DNA from: DATLZU01 sp051293835
Lineage (GTDB): Bacteria; Nitrospirota; Nitrospiria; Nitrospirales; Nitrospiraceae
Reading direction: 5' to 3'
Length of the DNA stretch: 64,000 bases
Assembly: GCA_051293835.1 (NCBI GenBank)
Contig: JBPKMA010000001.1
Location: 341,788 to 405,787, forward strand
Part shown: in pieces, positions 24,098-31,757 of the stretch
Layout of the letters: each line of letters begins with the position of its first letter
Position numbering within the stretch: the stretch's first letter is position 1
The notes under the pieces: generated by a model
The model's input: only the letters and a program-made list of their open reading frames with translations
What the model was told of the DNA's origin: nothing
Database searches by the model: none
Position numbers and translations under genes: made by a program

Positions 24098-24128
24098 ACA
24101 AAAAAGGGAAGGCCGGAAGCCTTCCCTT
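24098..24128 (-). terminator. intrinsic terminator after rplM-rpsI
   Basis: On the minus strand a perfect 10-bp stem (AAGGGAAGGC, 5-nt loop, GCCTTCCCTT; 24104-24113 with 24119-24128) runs into six T residues. It lies 24 bp beyond the rpsI stop and before argC. Confidence 0.85.
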
Positions 24129-24151
24129 GAGAGTCTCTCTGCTTTTGGCCG

Positions 24152-24544
24152 TTATCGCTTTGAGTATTGGAAACGCTTCCGTGCCCCCTTCTGGCCGTAC
24201 TTTTTCCGCTCTTTGACACGCGAGTCGCGTGTCAGCAATCCTTCCTTCTTGAGCGGTTCGCGAAGCGCCGGGTTCATTGTCACCAGGGCCTTGGCGATCG
24301 CATGCCGCAGGGCTCCAGCTTGACCGGCCAGCCCGCCTCCATGGACGGTTGCCCGAACCGAATATTTCCCCATCAATCCGGTTAACTCCAGAGGGTGCTG
24401 GATAACGTGCTGCAAGGTTAGCCGAGGAAACGCTTTCTCCAACGGCTTCCCATCGATCGTGATTTCGCCGGGGGTGGCGGAAACCCAGGCCCGTGCAATG
24501 GCGCATTTCCGCTTCCCAACAGCATGTTCCGTCATCACTGCCAT
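24152..24544 (-). CDS. rpsI: 30S ribosomal protein S9
   Basis: S9, 130 residues: GKRKCAIARAWVSATPGEITIDGKPLEKAF, the VHGGGLAGQAGALRHAIAKAL segment and the basic C-terminal tail ending KRFQYSKR that reaches the ribosomal P site. The frame is open much further upstream, overlapping rplM, but AGGAGG lies about 10 nt before the ATG at 24544 and the homology begins there. It follows rplM by 47 bp, the universal order. Confidence 0.96.
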   Translation of the reverse strand: MAVMTEHAVGKRKCAIARAWVSATPGEITIDGKPLEKAFPRLTLQHVIQHPLELTGLMGKYSVRATVHGGGLAGQAGALRHAIAKALVTMNPALREPLKKEGLLTRDSRVKERKKYGQKGARKRFQYSKR

Positions 24545-24591
24545 GCTCTTCCTGCCTCCTTGTGTCTCGTTGGCGTTTGGGTCTGAGTCCG

Positions 24592-25020
24592 TTACAGGTT
24601 GATCGGTTCCGGACGTTGAGCCTGATGGGGGTGAGCCGTCCCCGCGTAGACCTTGAGTTTTCTTCCCATCCGTTTGCCCAGCGGCGATTTCGGCAACATG
24701 CCTTTGATGGCCCTTTCCACCAATAGGGTAGGGTTCTTGGCATGCACGTGTTCGGCGGTCAGAACTTTGAGTCCGCCGGGGTAGCCAGTGTGATGGATGT
24801 ACGTCTTCGTTTTGAATTTGTCTCCGGTCAACCGGATTTTGTCTGCATTCACGACCACCACGTGGTCTCCCGTGTCCACATGTGGAGTGAACGTGGGTTT
24901 GTGCTTTCCCCTCAGGAGGATCGCGACGCGAGAAGCCAACCGTCCAAGCGTCTTCCCTTCGGCGTCCACCAGATACCACTTTCGTCTGACATCGGTCGGT
25001 TTCGCCAAATACGTGGTCAT
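24592..25020 (-). CDS. rplM: 50S ribosomal protein L13
   Basis: L13, 142 residues: RKWYLVDAEGKTLGRLASRVAILLRGKHKPTFTPHVDTGDHVVVVNADKI, HTGYPGGLK and KGMLPKSPLGKRMGRKLKVYAGTAHPHQAQ are all textbook. It is 38 bp after the DUF151 nuclease gene, so the nuclease pair, rplM and rpsI may be one transcript ended by the terminator at 24.1 kb. Confidence 0.97.
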   Translation of the reverse strand: MTTYLAKPTDVRRKWYLVDAEGKTLGRLASRVAILLRGKHKPTFTPHVDTGDHVVVVNADKIRLTGDKFKTKTYIHHTGYPGGLKVLTAEHVHAKNPTLLVERAIKGMLPKSPLGKRMGRKLKVYAGTAHPHQAQRPEPINL

Positions 25021-25058
25021 AACCAGAAGCTCTCCTTCGTCAGCTCATGATCCGGCCG

Positions 25059-25535
25059 CTATGCTTCCTGCGCTCCGAGATTTCTTGTTGCGAATTTAAC
25101 CAGCCATGCGTCTAAATTGCCACCGCTTCGACGCCTGAACACGTCTTCGGTGACGTAAATTGGTGAATGGGTTCTCAGGGCCAGTGCAATGGCGTCGCTG
25201 GGCCGCGCATCGAGCGTCCGCTCAACCCCTTTAAAGGCCAAGTGGATGGTCGCGTAGTAGGTGCGGTCCTTCACATCGGAGACTACCACCCGTTGCACCC
25301 GCACGTTTAAATGATCAACGAAGCTCTTCATGAGGTCATGGCTCATCGGCCTGTGTGTCACTATCCCCTCAAGTGCCAGTTGGATCGCATTGCCTTCGGC
25401 CGCACCAACCCAGATCGGGAGCACATCCGTGCGTCGATCGTTCTGAAGTATCACGATCTGCGTCTCGGTGTTGGGATCAGGTACGATCCTCAGCACTTTC
25501 ACTTCAATAAGATCGCCTGCGTCTTTCTGTTCCAT
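25059..25535 (-). CDS. bifunctional nuclease family (DUF151) protein, copy A
   Basis: A 158-residue DUF151/BFN-domain protein: VILQNDRRTDVLPIWVGAAEGNAIQLALEG, RPMSHDLMKSFVDHLNVRVQRVVVSDVKDRTYYATIHL, DARPSDAIALALRTHSPIYV. Plant and bacterial members have RNase and DNase activity, and a Thermotoga structure is known. The role in this organism is unknown. It is a paralogue of the next upstream gene, 72 bp away, and leads into rplM. Confidence 0.9.
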   Translation of the reverse strand: MEQKDAGDLIEVKVLRIVPDPNTETQIVILQNDRRTDVLPIWVGAAEGNAIQLALEGIVTHRPMSHDLMKSFVDHLNVRVQRVVVSDVKDRTYYATIHLAFKGVERTLDARPSDAIALALRTHSPIYVTEDVFRRRSGGNLDAWLVKFATRNLGAQEA

Positions 25536-25607
25536 GGTGTTCTGACGGGAATTCAGAGCTTGATGGCGTGTGAGATAGGTTGCTGGTGCGTGAGGGTCGG
25601 CTGTCAG

Positions 25608-26063
25608 TCAGGATTCGTATTTGCCGAAGTCCTCAGGTTTGAGATTTTCAAGCCACTGCTCCAGCTCTTCCGATGTCTGTTTGCGGATCACGGTCTCGCT
25701 GGCGAAAATCGGCGCGTTGGCACGCAACGCCAGAGCGATAGCGTCGCTCGGCCTAGAATCGATGGTGTACTCGGAGTCCGAGTACATCAGGTGAATTTTG
25801 GCGTAATAGGTGTTCTCGTTCAAGTCCGTGATGACGACGCTGATGACTTTGGCGTCCACCAAGTCCAGCAACGCTTTCATCAGGTCGTGCGTCATGGGTC
25901 TCGGCGCGGCAATGTTCTCCAGAGCTAAACTGATGGCGCTCGCTTCCGACTTCCCGATCCAAATCGGGAGCATCTCGGAGTGCTCTTCGTCCTTGAGGAT
26001 CACGATGTACGCGTTGTTATAGGGGTCAAACATTAACCCCCGGACTCTGAGCTGGGTAATCAC
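25608..26063 (-). CDS. bifunctional nuclease family (DUF151) protein, copy B
   Basis: A 151-residue paralogue of copy A: MFDPYNNAYIVILKDEEHSEMLPIWIGKSEASAISLALENI, RPMTHDLMKALLDLVDAKVISVVITDLNENTYYAKIHL, DSRPSDAIALALRANAPIFA. All conserved positions of the DUF151 domain appear intact. The start is GTG with GGAG about 10 nt upstream. A good promoter-like sequence lies about 60 bp upstream, so this is probably the first gene of the nuclease-rplM-rpsI transcript. Confidence 0.9.
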   Translation of the reverse strand: MITQLRVRGLMFDPYNNAYIVILKDEEHSEMLPIWIGKSEASAISLALENIAAPRPMTHDLMKALLDLVDAKVISVVITDLNENTYYAKIHLMYSDSEYTIDSRPSDAIALALRANAPIFASETVIRKQTSEELEQWLENLKPEDFGKYES

Positions 26064-26122
26064 GTCACCTAGTCTCCTCTGGCGTATTCACAGCGAGGCT
26101 TGACTAACCGAGATAGTAAATC

Positions 26123-26152
26123 AATCTAGCACTTCTCAAAACGGCATGTCAA
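26123..26152 (-). promoter_or_regulatory. predicted promoter for the nuclease-rplM-rpsI unit
   Basis: On the minus strand TTGACA (26152-26147), an 18-bp spacer and TAGATT (26128-26123), about 60 bp before the GTG start. Confidence 0.45.
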
Positions 26153-26250
26153 CGAAACTGTTGTGCCTGGCAACCCGACGGGCAGGAAGTCAGAAAGGTC
26201 AACCCGTAAACCGTCTGCGGACTGCGGAACGAGGCTGACCAGGATTAAAA

Positions 26251-26270
26251 GAGGTATAAAGAGGTATAAA
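26251..26270. repeat. tandem 10-bp direct repeat
   Basis: GAGGTATAAA occurs twice in immediate succession, followed by a run of A residues. It lies between the nuclease promoter and the end of the Fe(II)-trafficking gene. Function unknown. Confidence 0.6.
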
Positions 26271-26318
26271 AAAAGTTAACGGGAGGTCCTATCTTTTGGG
26301 CAAGATTTCCTTCTGTGG

Positions 26319-26597
26319 TTACTGCGGGGGACGGTAATTTTGATCCAGCTTGGAAGTGTCGACCGGCTCGCCAAGTTTCAGAAACGCTCGCATCTGCTTT
26401 TTGACCAACTCGCGGCCGCTTTCTTCGCCCAGGTTCACCTGATACTCGTTGATCACCATCACCCTCATGCTTTCCCATTTCTTCCAACAGTTCTTACAGA
26501 CCTTGGCTTTGATCTCCGCTTCCAACTTTCCCATGAAGATCGGATCGGTGATGGCTTCTCCCTGTTGTCCACAGGTGACACATTGAACGGCCGCCAT
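26319..26597 (-). CDS. Fe(2+)-trafficking protein, YggX-like
   Basis: About 92 residues resembling YggX, a small protein that protects iron-sulfur clusters and handles labile iron. VQCVTCGQQGEAITDPIFMGKLEAEIKAKVCKNCWKKWESMRVMVINEYQ parallels the YggX layout, with INEYxxNL and FLKLGE toward the C-terminus. Unlike E. coli YggX, which has one conserved cysteine, this form has two CxxC pairs (VTCG.. and CKNC), so it could bind zinc or iron through four cysteines. The ATG at 26597 has GGAGG 9 nt upstream; 15 extra codons upstream are unsupported. Confidence 0.82.
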   Translation of the reverse strand: MAAVQCVTCGQQGEAITDPIFMGKLEAEIKAKVCKNCWKKWESMRVMVINEYQVNLGEESGRELVKKQMRAFLKLGEPVDTSKLDQNYRPPQ

Positions 26598-26695
26598 TGA
26601 AAAATGTCCTCCTTGCCGAACTAGACCGACAGTTGCGCTCAAGCCAACGACATTTTAGCATTGCTATCCACCGAAAAAAAGAGCTTTCAGTGCAA

Positions 26696-26724
26696 TTGAC
26701 GATCACCAGGCTTCATGTTAGAAG
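26696..26724 (+). promoter_or_regulatory. predicted tRNA-Leu promoter
   Basis: TTGACG at 26696-26701, a 17-bp spacer and TAGAAG at 26719-26724, about 36 bp before the tRNA. The -10 box is imperfect. Confidence 0.35.
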
Positions 26725-26759
26725 AGGCCTCGCCTACGTGTCTGGATCGTGGGGCTGTT

Positions 26760-26846
26760 GCCCGGATGGCGGAACTGGCAGACGCGCCAGACTCAAAATC
26801 TGGTTCTCGCAAGAGAGTGGGAGTTCGATCCTCCCTCCGGGCACCA
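26760..26846 (+). tRNA. tRNA-Leu, anticodon CAA
   Basis: An 87-nt class II tRNA. The acceptor GCCCGGA pairs with TCCGGGC before an encoded ACCA end. The anticodon stem CCAGA/TCTGG holds a CTCAAAA loop, giving anticodon CAA (reads UUG). The T-arm GGGAG TTCGATC CTCCC is standard, and a long variable arm typical of tRNA-Leu is present. Confidence 0.96.
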
Positions 26847-26894
26847 TACCCCCAAAATCGCGAGATTTCCCCTCTCGGATCCGGCACACGCCCC

Positions 26895-26924
26895 TTGACA
26901 TGCTCCAGCCGTATGTCCTATAGT
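26895..26924 (+). promoter_or_regulatory. predicted strong promoter of the secreted-protein gene
   Basis: TTGACA at 26895-26900, an 18-bp spacer and TATAGT at 26919-26924, about 95 bp before the next start codon. Confidence 0.55.
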
Positions 26925-27019
26925 TCCGGCAACTTAAGAGTAGTGGAATCGTTTTACGGCACAGGCGGTTTTGTCGTTCATTTTTCATCTTAAATAACTC
27001 ACTTACAAGGAGGCAGCAC

Positions 27020-27751
27020 ATGCGTAAGGTGGTCGCATTTGGAGCTGCGGTTCTCATGGTTGGCTCCGTGAGCATTGCAATGGCCCAGGAACGCCTGCCG
27101 CAACACTCTGGCTTCGGCACAGGGGTCGGTGAGAACGCCGGTGTCGGTTCGCGTTCCCAGATCTGGGATCGGGCCGCATTCCTTGAATATCTTTCCCAGC
27201 CGGAAACGATTTATGGCCGTGTACTGGCGATCGATATTCCGGCAGGAAAGATGCTTCTGGAGACGGGAGGAAGCTCGCATGACGAAGGGCGAGCGGGGAC
27301 AGGTACCCTTTCGGTTCTGACGGCTTACTTTGACGATAAGACGAATATGGATCAGATTAAGGTGCTCAATGCGGGGGACGATATCTCATTGCAAGTAGTG
27401 GAGGCCACCTCTCCCAATCAGCCGTTTGGAACGGGCCGAAAGTTGGTGCGACAGGTGACGGTCATTCGCGGTAACGAGAAGTTGGCCGGCTTCGGCGGGC
27501 TGGGGCAGCGGCCGAATCCTTATACCGAACGCGGCATTGAAACGCAAAACCTCAGTGTTACCGGCGGTGTGATTGGTCAGGTGCTTCCTGGCGAAATCAA
27601 TACTGGGATCGTCAGTCCGATCGGTGAAATCACGGGCGCCGCGCCCTGTTGGCAGTGCGAACCGCAGCCGGGCTGGGGGTATGGCTCGAGCAACAAATCA
27701 GACTATGGTACTGATCCGACGAAGCCCAACCTGGTGAAGGGCATCAACTAG
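27020..27751 (+). CDS. secreted protein of unknown function
   Basis: A 243-residue protein with a clear signal peptide (MRKVVAFGAAVLMVGSVSIAMAQ, cleavage after AMA). The mature part, about 220 residues, has no family I recognise. It starts with a glycine-rich segment, has a beta-rich middle (YGRVLAIDIPAGKMLLETGG, DDISLQVVEATS) resembling domains that record modulation of a bound partner, and a CWQC motif near residue 213 in a Pro/Gly/Ser-rich tail. A near-consensus promoter, AGGAGG before the ATG and a strong terminator make it a single, probably abundant transcript. Periplasmic or extracellular by inference. Confidence 0.75.
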   Translation: MRKVVAFGAAVLMVGSVSIAMAQERLPQHSGFGTGVGENAGVGSRSQIWDRAAFLEYLSQPETIYGRVLAIDIPAGKMLLETGGSSHDEGRAGTGTLSVLTAYFDDKTNMDQIKVLNAGDDISLQVVEATSPNQPFGTGRKLVRQVTVIRGNEKLAGFGGLGQRPNPYTERGIETQNLSVTGGVIGQVLPGEINTGIVSPIGEITGAAPCWQCEPQPGWGYGSSNKSDYGTDPTKPNLVKGIN

Positions 27752-27790
27752 GGCACTAACGAAAGCTCAGCTGGCCTGTGACAGGCCGAG

Positions 27791-27838
27791 AAGAGGGGAC
27801 GGCTGTTCGCGAGCCGTCCCCTCTTCTTATTTTTTTTC
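27791..27838 (+). terminator. strong intrinsic terminator
   Basis: A 14-bp stem (AAGAGGGGACGGCT at 27791-27804 with its exact complement at 27812-27825), 7-nt loop, then a T-rich run. It lies 40 bp after the secreted-protein stop. Confidence 0.92.
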
Positions 27839-27921
27839 TTATTCTTCCGCTAGCTTTGCCGATCTGAGGGTGCCCGCTTTTTCATGCTGTCCGGGTAAGT
27901 CCGACGGCTTTTGGTGACTGC

Positions 27922-27950
27922 TTGAAAGCGGATGATGCGCCTGATAGCAT
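27922..27950 (+). promoter_or_regulatory. predicted promoter of the TusA-like gene
   Basis: TTGAAA at 27922-27927, a 17-bp spacer and TAGCAT at 27945-27950, about 40 bp before the start codon. Confidence 0.4.
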
Positions 27951-27989
27951 CGAGGCGTAACCCGAGCAGGAAACGCAAAGGGGGAGCAA

Positions 27990-28253
27990 ATGACTCGTCA
28001 AGAGGAGATGTGTGACGTTCAGCCGGATGCGGAATTAGATCTCCGTGGAGTCATCTGTCCTTACAATTTTGTGAAGACCAAGCTCAAGCTCGAAGCGATG
28101 GAACCGGGACAGGTGTTGGCGGTGATTCTGGATGACGGCGAGCCGATCCGTAATGTGCCGCGCAGCGTAACGGCTGACGGCCATACAATCTTGGCCCAAG
28201 AGCCGTTGGAACGCTCCTTCCGTGTCATCATTCGAAAGCGAATGAACGAATAG
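27990..28253 (+). CDS. TusA/SirA-like sulfurtransferase family protein
   Basis: An 87-residue TusA-fold protein. The signature LDLRGVICPYNFVKTKLKLEAMEPGQVLAVILDDGEP carries the single conserved cysteine C23 in the CP motif, which bears the persulfide in TusA. Members relay sulfur for tRNA thiolation, molybdenum cofactor or sulfur oxidation; some uncharacterised ones accompany membrane sulfur importers. Nothing adjacent identifies the pathway. GGGGGAG precedes the ATG. Convergent with rsmI. Confidence 0.88.
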   Translation: MTRQEEMCDVQPDAELDLRGVICPYNFVKTKLKLEAMEPGQVLAVILDDGEPIRNVPRSVTADGHTILAQEPLERSFRVIIRKRMNE

Positions 28254-28271
28254 TCCGATTCATCGATTATT

Positions 28272-28991
28272 TTATTTTCCCTCAAGGTCATTCCGCCGGT
28301 TCTTTCCTTCAACGACGACCGTCGCTTCGCCCCGCGGAAGCTTCCAGTCCGTTCGGCGAAGCAAATCGGAGATTCGGCCGCGCAGAAACCGTTCACTAGG
28401 CTTCGTCATATCCTGGGCGATGACGATCCGCCGATCCCCGAGAAACGACCGGATGGCCACGAGGATCGATCGCAGAGACCGCGCCGGCGCGTACAGTACG
28501 AGGACGCGATCGTCTCGACGCCGGGCCTCGAAGAAGCGCCGTCGCGCGAGGTTCCGCACAGGGACCCGGCCGTGAAACGAAAACGAATCACCGGAAAACC
28601 CCGAGACCGACAAAGCTGCTGTCACGGCGGAAGGGCCGGGGATCGGGACGACAGGAATGCCCGCCTGAGCGGCTTGGGCGGTAAGGAGGCAGCCGGGGTC
28701 GACAATGGCGGGCGTACCGGCATCAACCACCAGCGCGATACTCTGTCCTTGGCGAAGCCGGTCGATAAGCACGGGAATTTTATCCGCACAGTTCCCGCGG
28801 TGGTAGCTCGTCAATGTCGTCTCAATCGCATAGCGATCGAGTAAGGCCCGGATGACGAGCGGATCTTCAGCCGCAATCACGGTCACCTCCCTCAACACCT
28901 TGAGCGCGCGAAGCGTGATGTCCTCATGGTTGCCGATCGGCAGACCGACGACGTACAAGGAACCGACGGATGTCGAGGCGCATTTCAGCAT
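28272..28991 (-). CDS. rsmI: RsmI-like 16S rRNA cytidine-2'-O-methyltransferase family protein
   Basis: A tetrapyrrole-methylase-fold SAM methyltransferase of about 239 residues related to RsmI, which methylates C1402 of 16S rRNA. Matching segments are GSLYVVGLPIGNHEDITLRALKVLREVTVIAAED, TSYHRGN and DAGTPAIVDPGCLLTAQAAQAGIPVVPIPGPSAVTAALSVSGF. It is divergent: the usual AEDTRVT is AEDPLVI, SDAGTP is VDAGTP, and SYHEHN is SYHRGN. So a changed target is possible. The ATG at 28991 is preferred to a TTG at 29045, which would overlap the divergent promoter. Divergent from the ccsA-hem operon. Confidence 0.8.
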   Translation of the reverse strand: MLKCASTSVGSLYVVGLPIGNHEDITLRALKVLREVTVIAAEDPLVIRALLDRYAIETTLTSYHRGNCADKIPVLIDRLRQGQSIALVVDAGTPAIVDPGCLLTAQAAQAGIPVVPIPGPSAVTAALSVSGFSGDSFSFHGRVPVRNLARRRFFEARRRDDRVLVLYAPARSLRSILVAIRSFLGDRRIVIAQDMTKPSERFLRGRISDLLRRTDWKLPRGEATVVVEGKNRRNDLEGK

Positions 28992-29009
28992 TGCACAAGC
29001 GGGCCTTTC

Positions 29010-29039
29010 TTGACTCTCATCTTGAGGCGCCGATATAAT
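29010..29039 (+). promoter_or_regulatory. predicted promoter of the ccsA-hem operon
   Basis: TTGACT at 29010-29015, an 18-bp spacer and a perfect TATAAT at 29034-29039, 55 bp before the ccsA-like start codon. Confidence 0.6.
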
Positions 29040-29093
29040 TTGCAATTCTGAAGCCGCCCGTTTTTTCTGGAAAGTTGAGGAGATAGACCCAAT

Positions 29094-29897
29094 ATGGCGG
29101 TCTTCTTCTTCACGGCGACGATGGTGCTCTATTTGGCGGGCACCGTGTTCTTTCTCGCCTACTTGTTGCGGCGGTCAGAGGCTCTTTCCAAGGTTTCGCT
29201 GGGGGTCACCGCTGTCGGTTTCGGAGTCCACACGCTGGCGCTTGCGATGCGAATGCTCGGAACGGACCAGGCCCCGCTTCCGAGTTTTCATGAGGCGCTG
29301 TCTTTTTTCGCCTGGACACTGGTCCTCGTCTTCCTGGCCGTTGAATTTCGGCATCGCATTCACGTTCTCGGCTCCTTTATTCTGCCTCTGGCGTTGTTGT
29401 CTCTCGTCTCTGCCGCCGTCCTCCCGGAGCAAGTGCCGACACTGAAGCCTGTTCTGAAGACCTTATGGGTCCACGTGGCGCTCAGTATGCTAGGCGCGGT
29501 CGGATTCGCCGTCGCGTTCGTCGCCGGTGTAATGTACCTCATTCAGGACGGGTTGTTGAAGTCGAAGCGGTTCAATGTCTTGTACACCAAACTGCCCGCG
29601 CTGGACTTCTTGGATCATCTCAACCAACAGTCGATCGTGTTCGGTTTTCCGCTCCTGACACTGGGCATCATCACGGGAGCGATTTCGGCAGGATTAACTA
29701 AGGGTTCTTACTTGAGCTGGAATCCCGAACAGACCTGGGCGCTTGTGACCTGGTTCTTTTATTTTGTGGTGCTCCTGGGTCGCTTGACGGTGGGCTGGAG
29801 GGCCAAGCGGGCGGCTTATCTGACCATCATCGGGTTTGCCGGTGTCATCCTGACGTTGGTAGGCGTTGTGCTCAAGGGGCACGGACAGGTTTCCTGA
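29094..29897 (+). CDS. CcsA/HemX-type cytochrome c assembly membrane protein
   Basis: A 267-residue polytopic protein with about eight membrane helices, of the CcmC/CcsA/HemX superfamily. The tryptophan-rich loop is LSWNPEQTWALVTWFFYF, a variant of the WWD motif that positions heme on the outer face of the membrane. Conserved histidines occur in FGVHTLALAMRM and LWVHVALSMLGAVGF. Its place immediately before hemA (1 bp gap) matches hemX genes, which affect the amount of HemA in Bacillus. So it may either help cytochrome c maturation or regulate heme synthesis. The start has GAGGAGA upstream. Confidence 0.88.
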   Translation: MAVFFFTATMVLYLAGTVFFLAYLLRRSEALSKVSLGVTAVGFGVHTLALAMRMLGTDQAPLPSFHEALSFFAWTLVLVFLAVEFRHRIHVLGSFILPLALLSLVSAAVLPEQVPTLKPVLKTLWVHVALSMLGAVGFAVAFVAGVMYLIQDGLLKSKRFNVLYTKLPALDFLDHLNQQSIVFGFPLLTLGIITGAISAGLTKGSYLSWNPEQTWALVTWFFYFVVLLGRLTVGWRAKRAAYLTIIGFAGVILTLVGVVLKGHGQVS

Positions 29898-29898
29898 C

Positions 29899-31314
29899 AT
29901 GAACATCATCGTTGTCGGGCTCAGTCATAAAACGGCTCCGATTGAAATCCGCGAGCGGTTAGCGGTTCCTGAAAGCCGGATGGGCGAGGCGCTCAGCCGC
30001 CTATGCTCGTACCCTGGGATCAAGGAAGGCATCCTTCTCTCCACGTGCAACCGCGTCGAAGTTTACGCGGTGGTTGAGGACATCGAGTCAGGATATAGCC
30101 GAGTGCAGGAATTCCTCGCCGACACGCATCTCTCTCTCTCCTCAGAACAGTTGACTCCTCATCTTTACTGGCATGCTGGGGACAAGGCCATTGCGCACCT
30201 GTTTCGGGTTGCTGCCAGCTTGGATTCGATGATCGTCGGCGAGTCGCAGATTCTGGGACAATTAAAAGACGCCTTTGAGATCGCCCTTGCGCACAAGGCG
30301 ACGGGATTGATTCTGAACAAGGTTGTGAAAAAAGCCATCTCCGTGGCCAAGCGCGTACGGACCGAAACCAAGATTGCGGAAATGGCCGTCTCTGTGAGCT
30401 ACGCAGCCGTGGAATTGGCCAAGAAGATTTTCTCCAATCTTCGTGAAAAAACGGTGCTCCTGGTAGGGGCGGGTGAAATGGCCAAGCTGGCGGCGCGGCA
30501 TCTGATGGCGCACGGCGTGCACCAGGTCCGGATCACCACACGTAATCCTCACGCTGCGATGGATCTGGCCCGTCGGTTTAACGCGATGCCCATTCCGTTC
30601 GAGGAGTTCCGTGACGATATGGCCACAGCGGACATCGTGCTCGTCTCGACCGGTGCATCTCATTATTTGATTAGCGCCGAAGACGTGCAGCGGGCAGTCC
30701 GCCAGCGGATGAACCGGCCCATGTTTCTGATCGATATTTCCGTCCCCCGAAACATCGATCCGGCGGTTCGACACATCGACAACGCGTTTCTCTTCGACAT
30801 CGATGACCTCAAGATGCGGGTCGAGCAGAATCGGGAAGAACGGCTGCAGGAAGCCGAGAAGGCCGAGCGGATGGTAGCAGAGGAAGTGGTCGTTTTGCGG
30901 CAATGGCTCAAATCCTTGGAAGTCACCCCAACGATCGTTGCTCTTCGTGCCAGAACGGAGGAAATCAAGCGCGCGGAACTGGAGAAGACGTTGGGCCGTT
31001 TGGGGCATCTTTCGACCCACGAGCGGGAGTTGGTGCAGAATTTGGCGTCGGCCATAGTGAACAAACTCATTCACGGGACCATGGTGACGCTCAAGGCCGA
31101 GGCCAATTCATCGGATGGAGCCATGTTCGTCGAGGCGGCCCGCCGATTCTTTTGCCTAGAAGAGGCGCCGACGGGCCGATCTGGCGACGGGAACCGCAGC
31201 GATAGATGGGACCGCTTTGCCCGGCTGGTAACTCCCGCTCCGAGGCCGGAGCCTTTTGTGGCAGAAGAAGCAACAGAAGCTTCAGGGGAACAGGCGGGAG
31301 AGAAGAAGAGGTAG
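29899..31314 (+). CDS. hemA: glutamyl-tRNA reductase
   Basis: A 471-residue HemA, the first committed step of C5 tetrapyrrole synthesis. MNIIVVGLSHKTAPIEIRE begins the catalytic domain. The nucleophile is C50 in LLSTCNRVEVY. The Rossmann domain has LLVGAGEMAKLAARHLMAHG and the C-terminal dimerisation helix includes NLASAIVNKLIHGTM. A 40-residue hydrophilic tail follows. The ATG at 29899 is one base after the upstream stop; an in-frame upstream extension lies within the ccsA-like gene and is rejected. Confidence 0.96.
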   Translation: MNIIVVGLSHKTAPIEIRERLAVPESRMGEALSRLCSYPGIKEGILLSTCNRVEVYAVVEDIESGYSRVQEFLADTHLSLSSEQLTPHLYWHAGDKAIAHLFRVAASLDSMIVGESQILGQLKDAFEIALAHKATGLILNKVVKKAISVAKRVRTETKIAEMAVSVSYAAVELAKKIFSNLREKTVLLVGAGEMAKLAARHLMAHGVHQVRITTRNPHAAMDLARRFNAMPIPFEEFRDDMATADIVLVSTGASHYLISAEDVQRAVRQRMNRPMFLIDISVPRNIDPAVRHIDNAFLFDIDDLKMRVEQNREERLQEAEKAERMVAEEVVVLRQWLKSLEVTPTIVALRARTEEIKRAELEKTLGRLGHLSTHERELVQNLASAIVNKLIHGTMVTLKAEANSSDGAMFVEAARRFFCLEEAPTGRSGDGNRSDRWDRFARLVTPAPRPEPFVAEEATEASGEQAGEKKR

Positions 31315-31367
31315 TGTCAAGCCTTATTGGCCGATGCGCCGGATGAGGCCCTTGGATTCGGGATTGC

Positions 31368-31757
31368 GTGCCGACAGGCTCCAAACTCTTCACCTGCCCG
31401 AAGTGCCTGCATTCGCATCTGGGGCATGATCCGTTGCCCGATCGTCCGCGGTGCAGATTTGACTACTGGGAGCGGCAAGGGTACCGCTGGAACGTCGTTG
31501 TCTATCTTCTGACCATCCTTGGCTTGGTCAGCGTTCTCTTGGTCTCGTCGCATTACCGGGGATTGCTCGGGCTGGCGCTGCCTCTGGTAGATCCCGCGGT
31601 GAGGCAGCAAGCACTCGAAGAGCAACTGTCCGGTGTGGACCGGCGAACGGAGTTTGATGCGTTACGGACTCCTGCTGCGGATCCTGGACGAGAGCCGGTT
31701 GCCGAAACATCGCGTTGGATGCCGCAATCGGCAAGTTGGTGTGAGGGGAGTTGGACG
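31368..31757 (+). other. in-frame zinc-ribbon and membrane-helix segment upstream of hemC
   Basis: This open stretch has no stop before hemC and shares its frame. It starts at a GTG (31368; upstream stop at 31344) and encodes FTCPKCLHSHLGHDPLPDRPRCRFDYWE, a zinc-ribbon-like set (C-x2-C, later C and possibly H). YRWNVVVYLLTILGLVSVLLVSS then forms a membrane helix, followed by an amphipathic part and a low-similarity linker. Either the protein is translated as a membrane-tethered HemC of about 450 residues, or this is a small gene that lost its stop, or a remnant. A good Shine-Dalgarno sequence for hemC inside the stretch favours separate hemC initiation. Confidence 0.5.
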
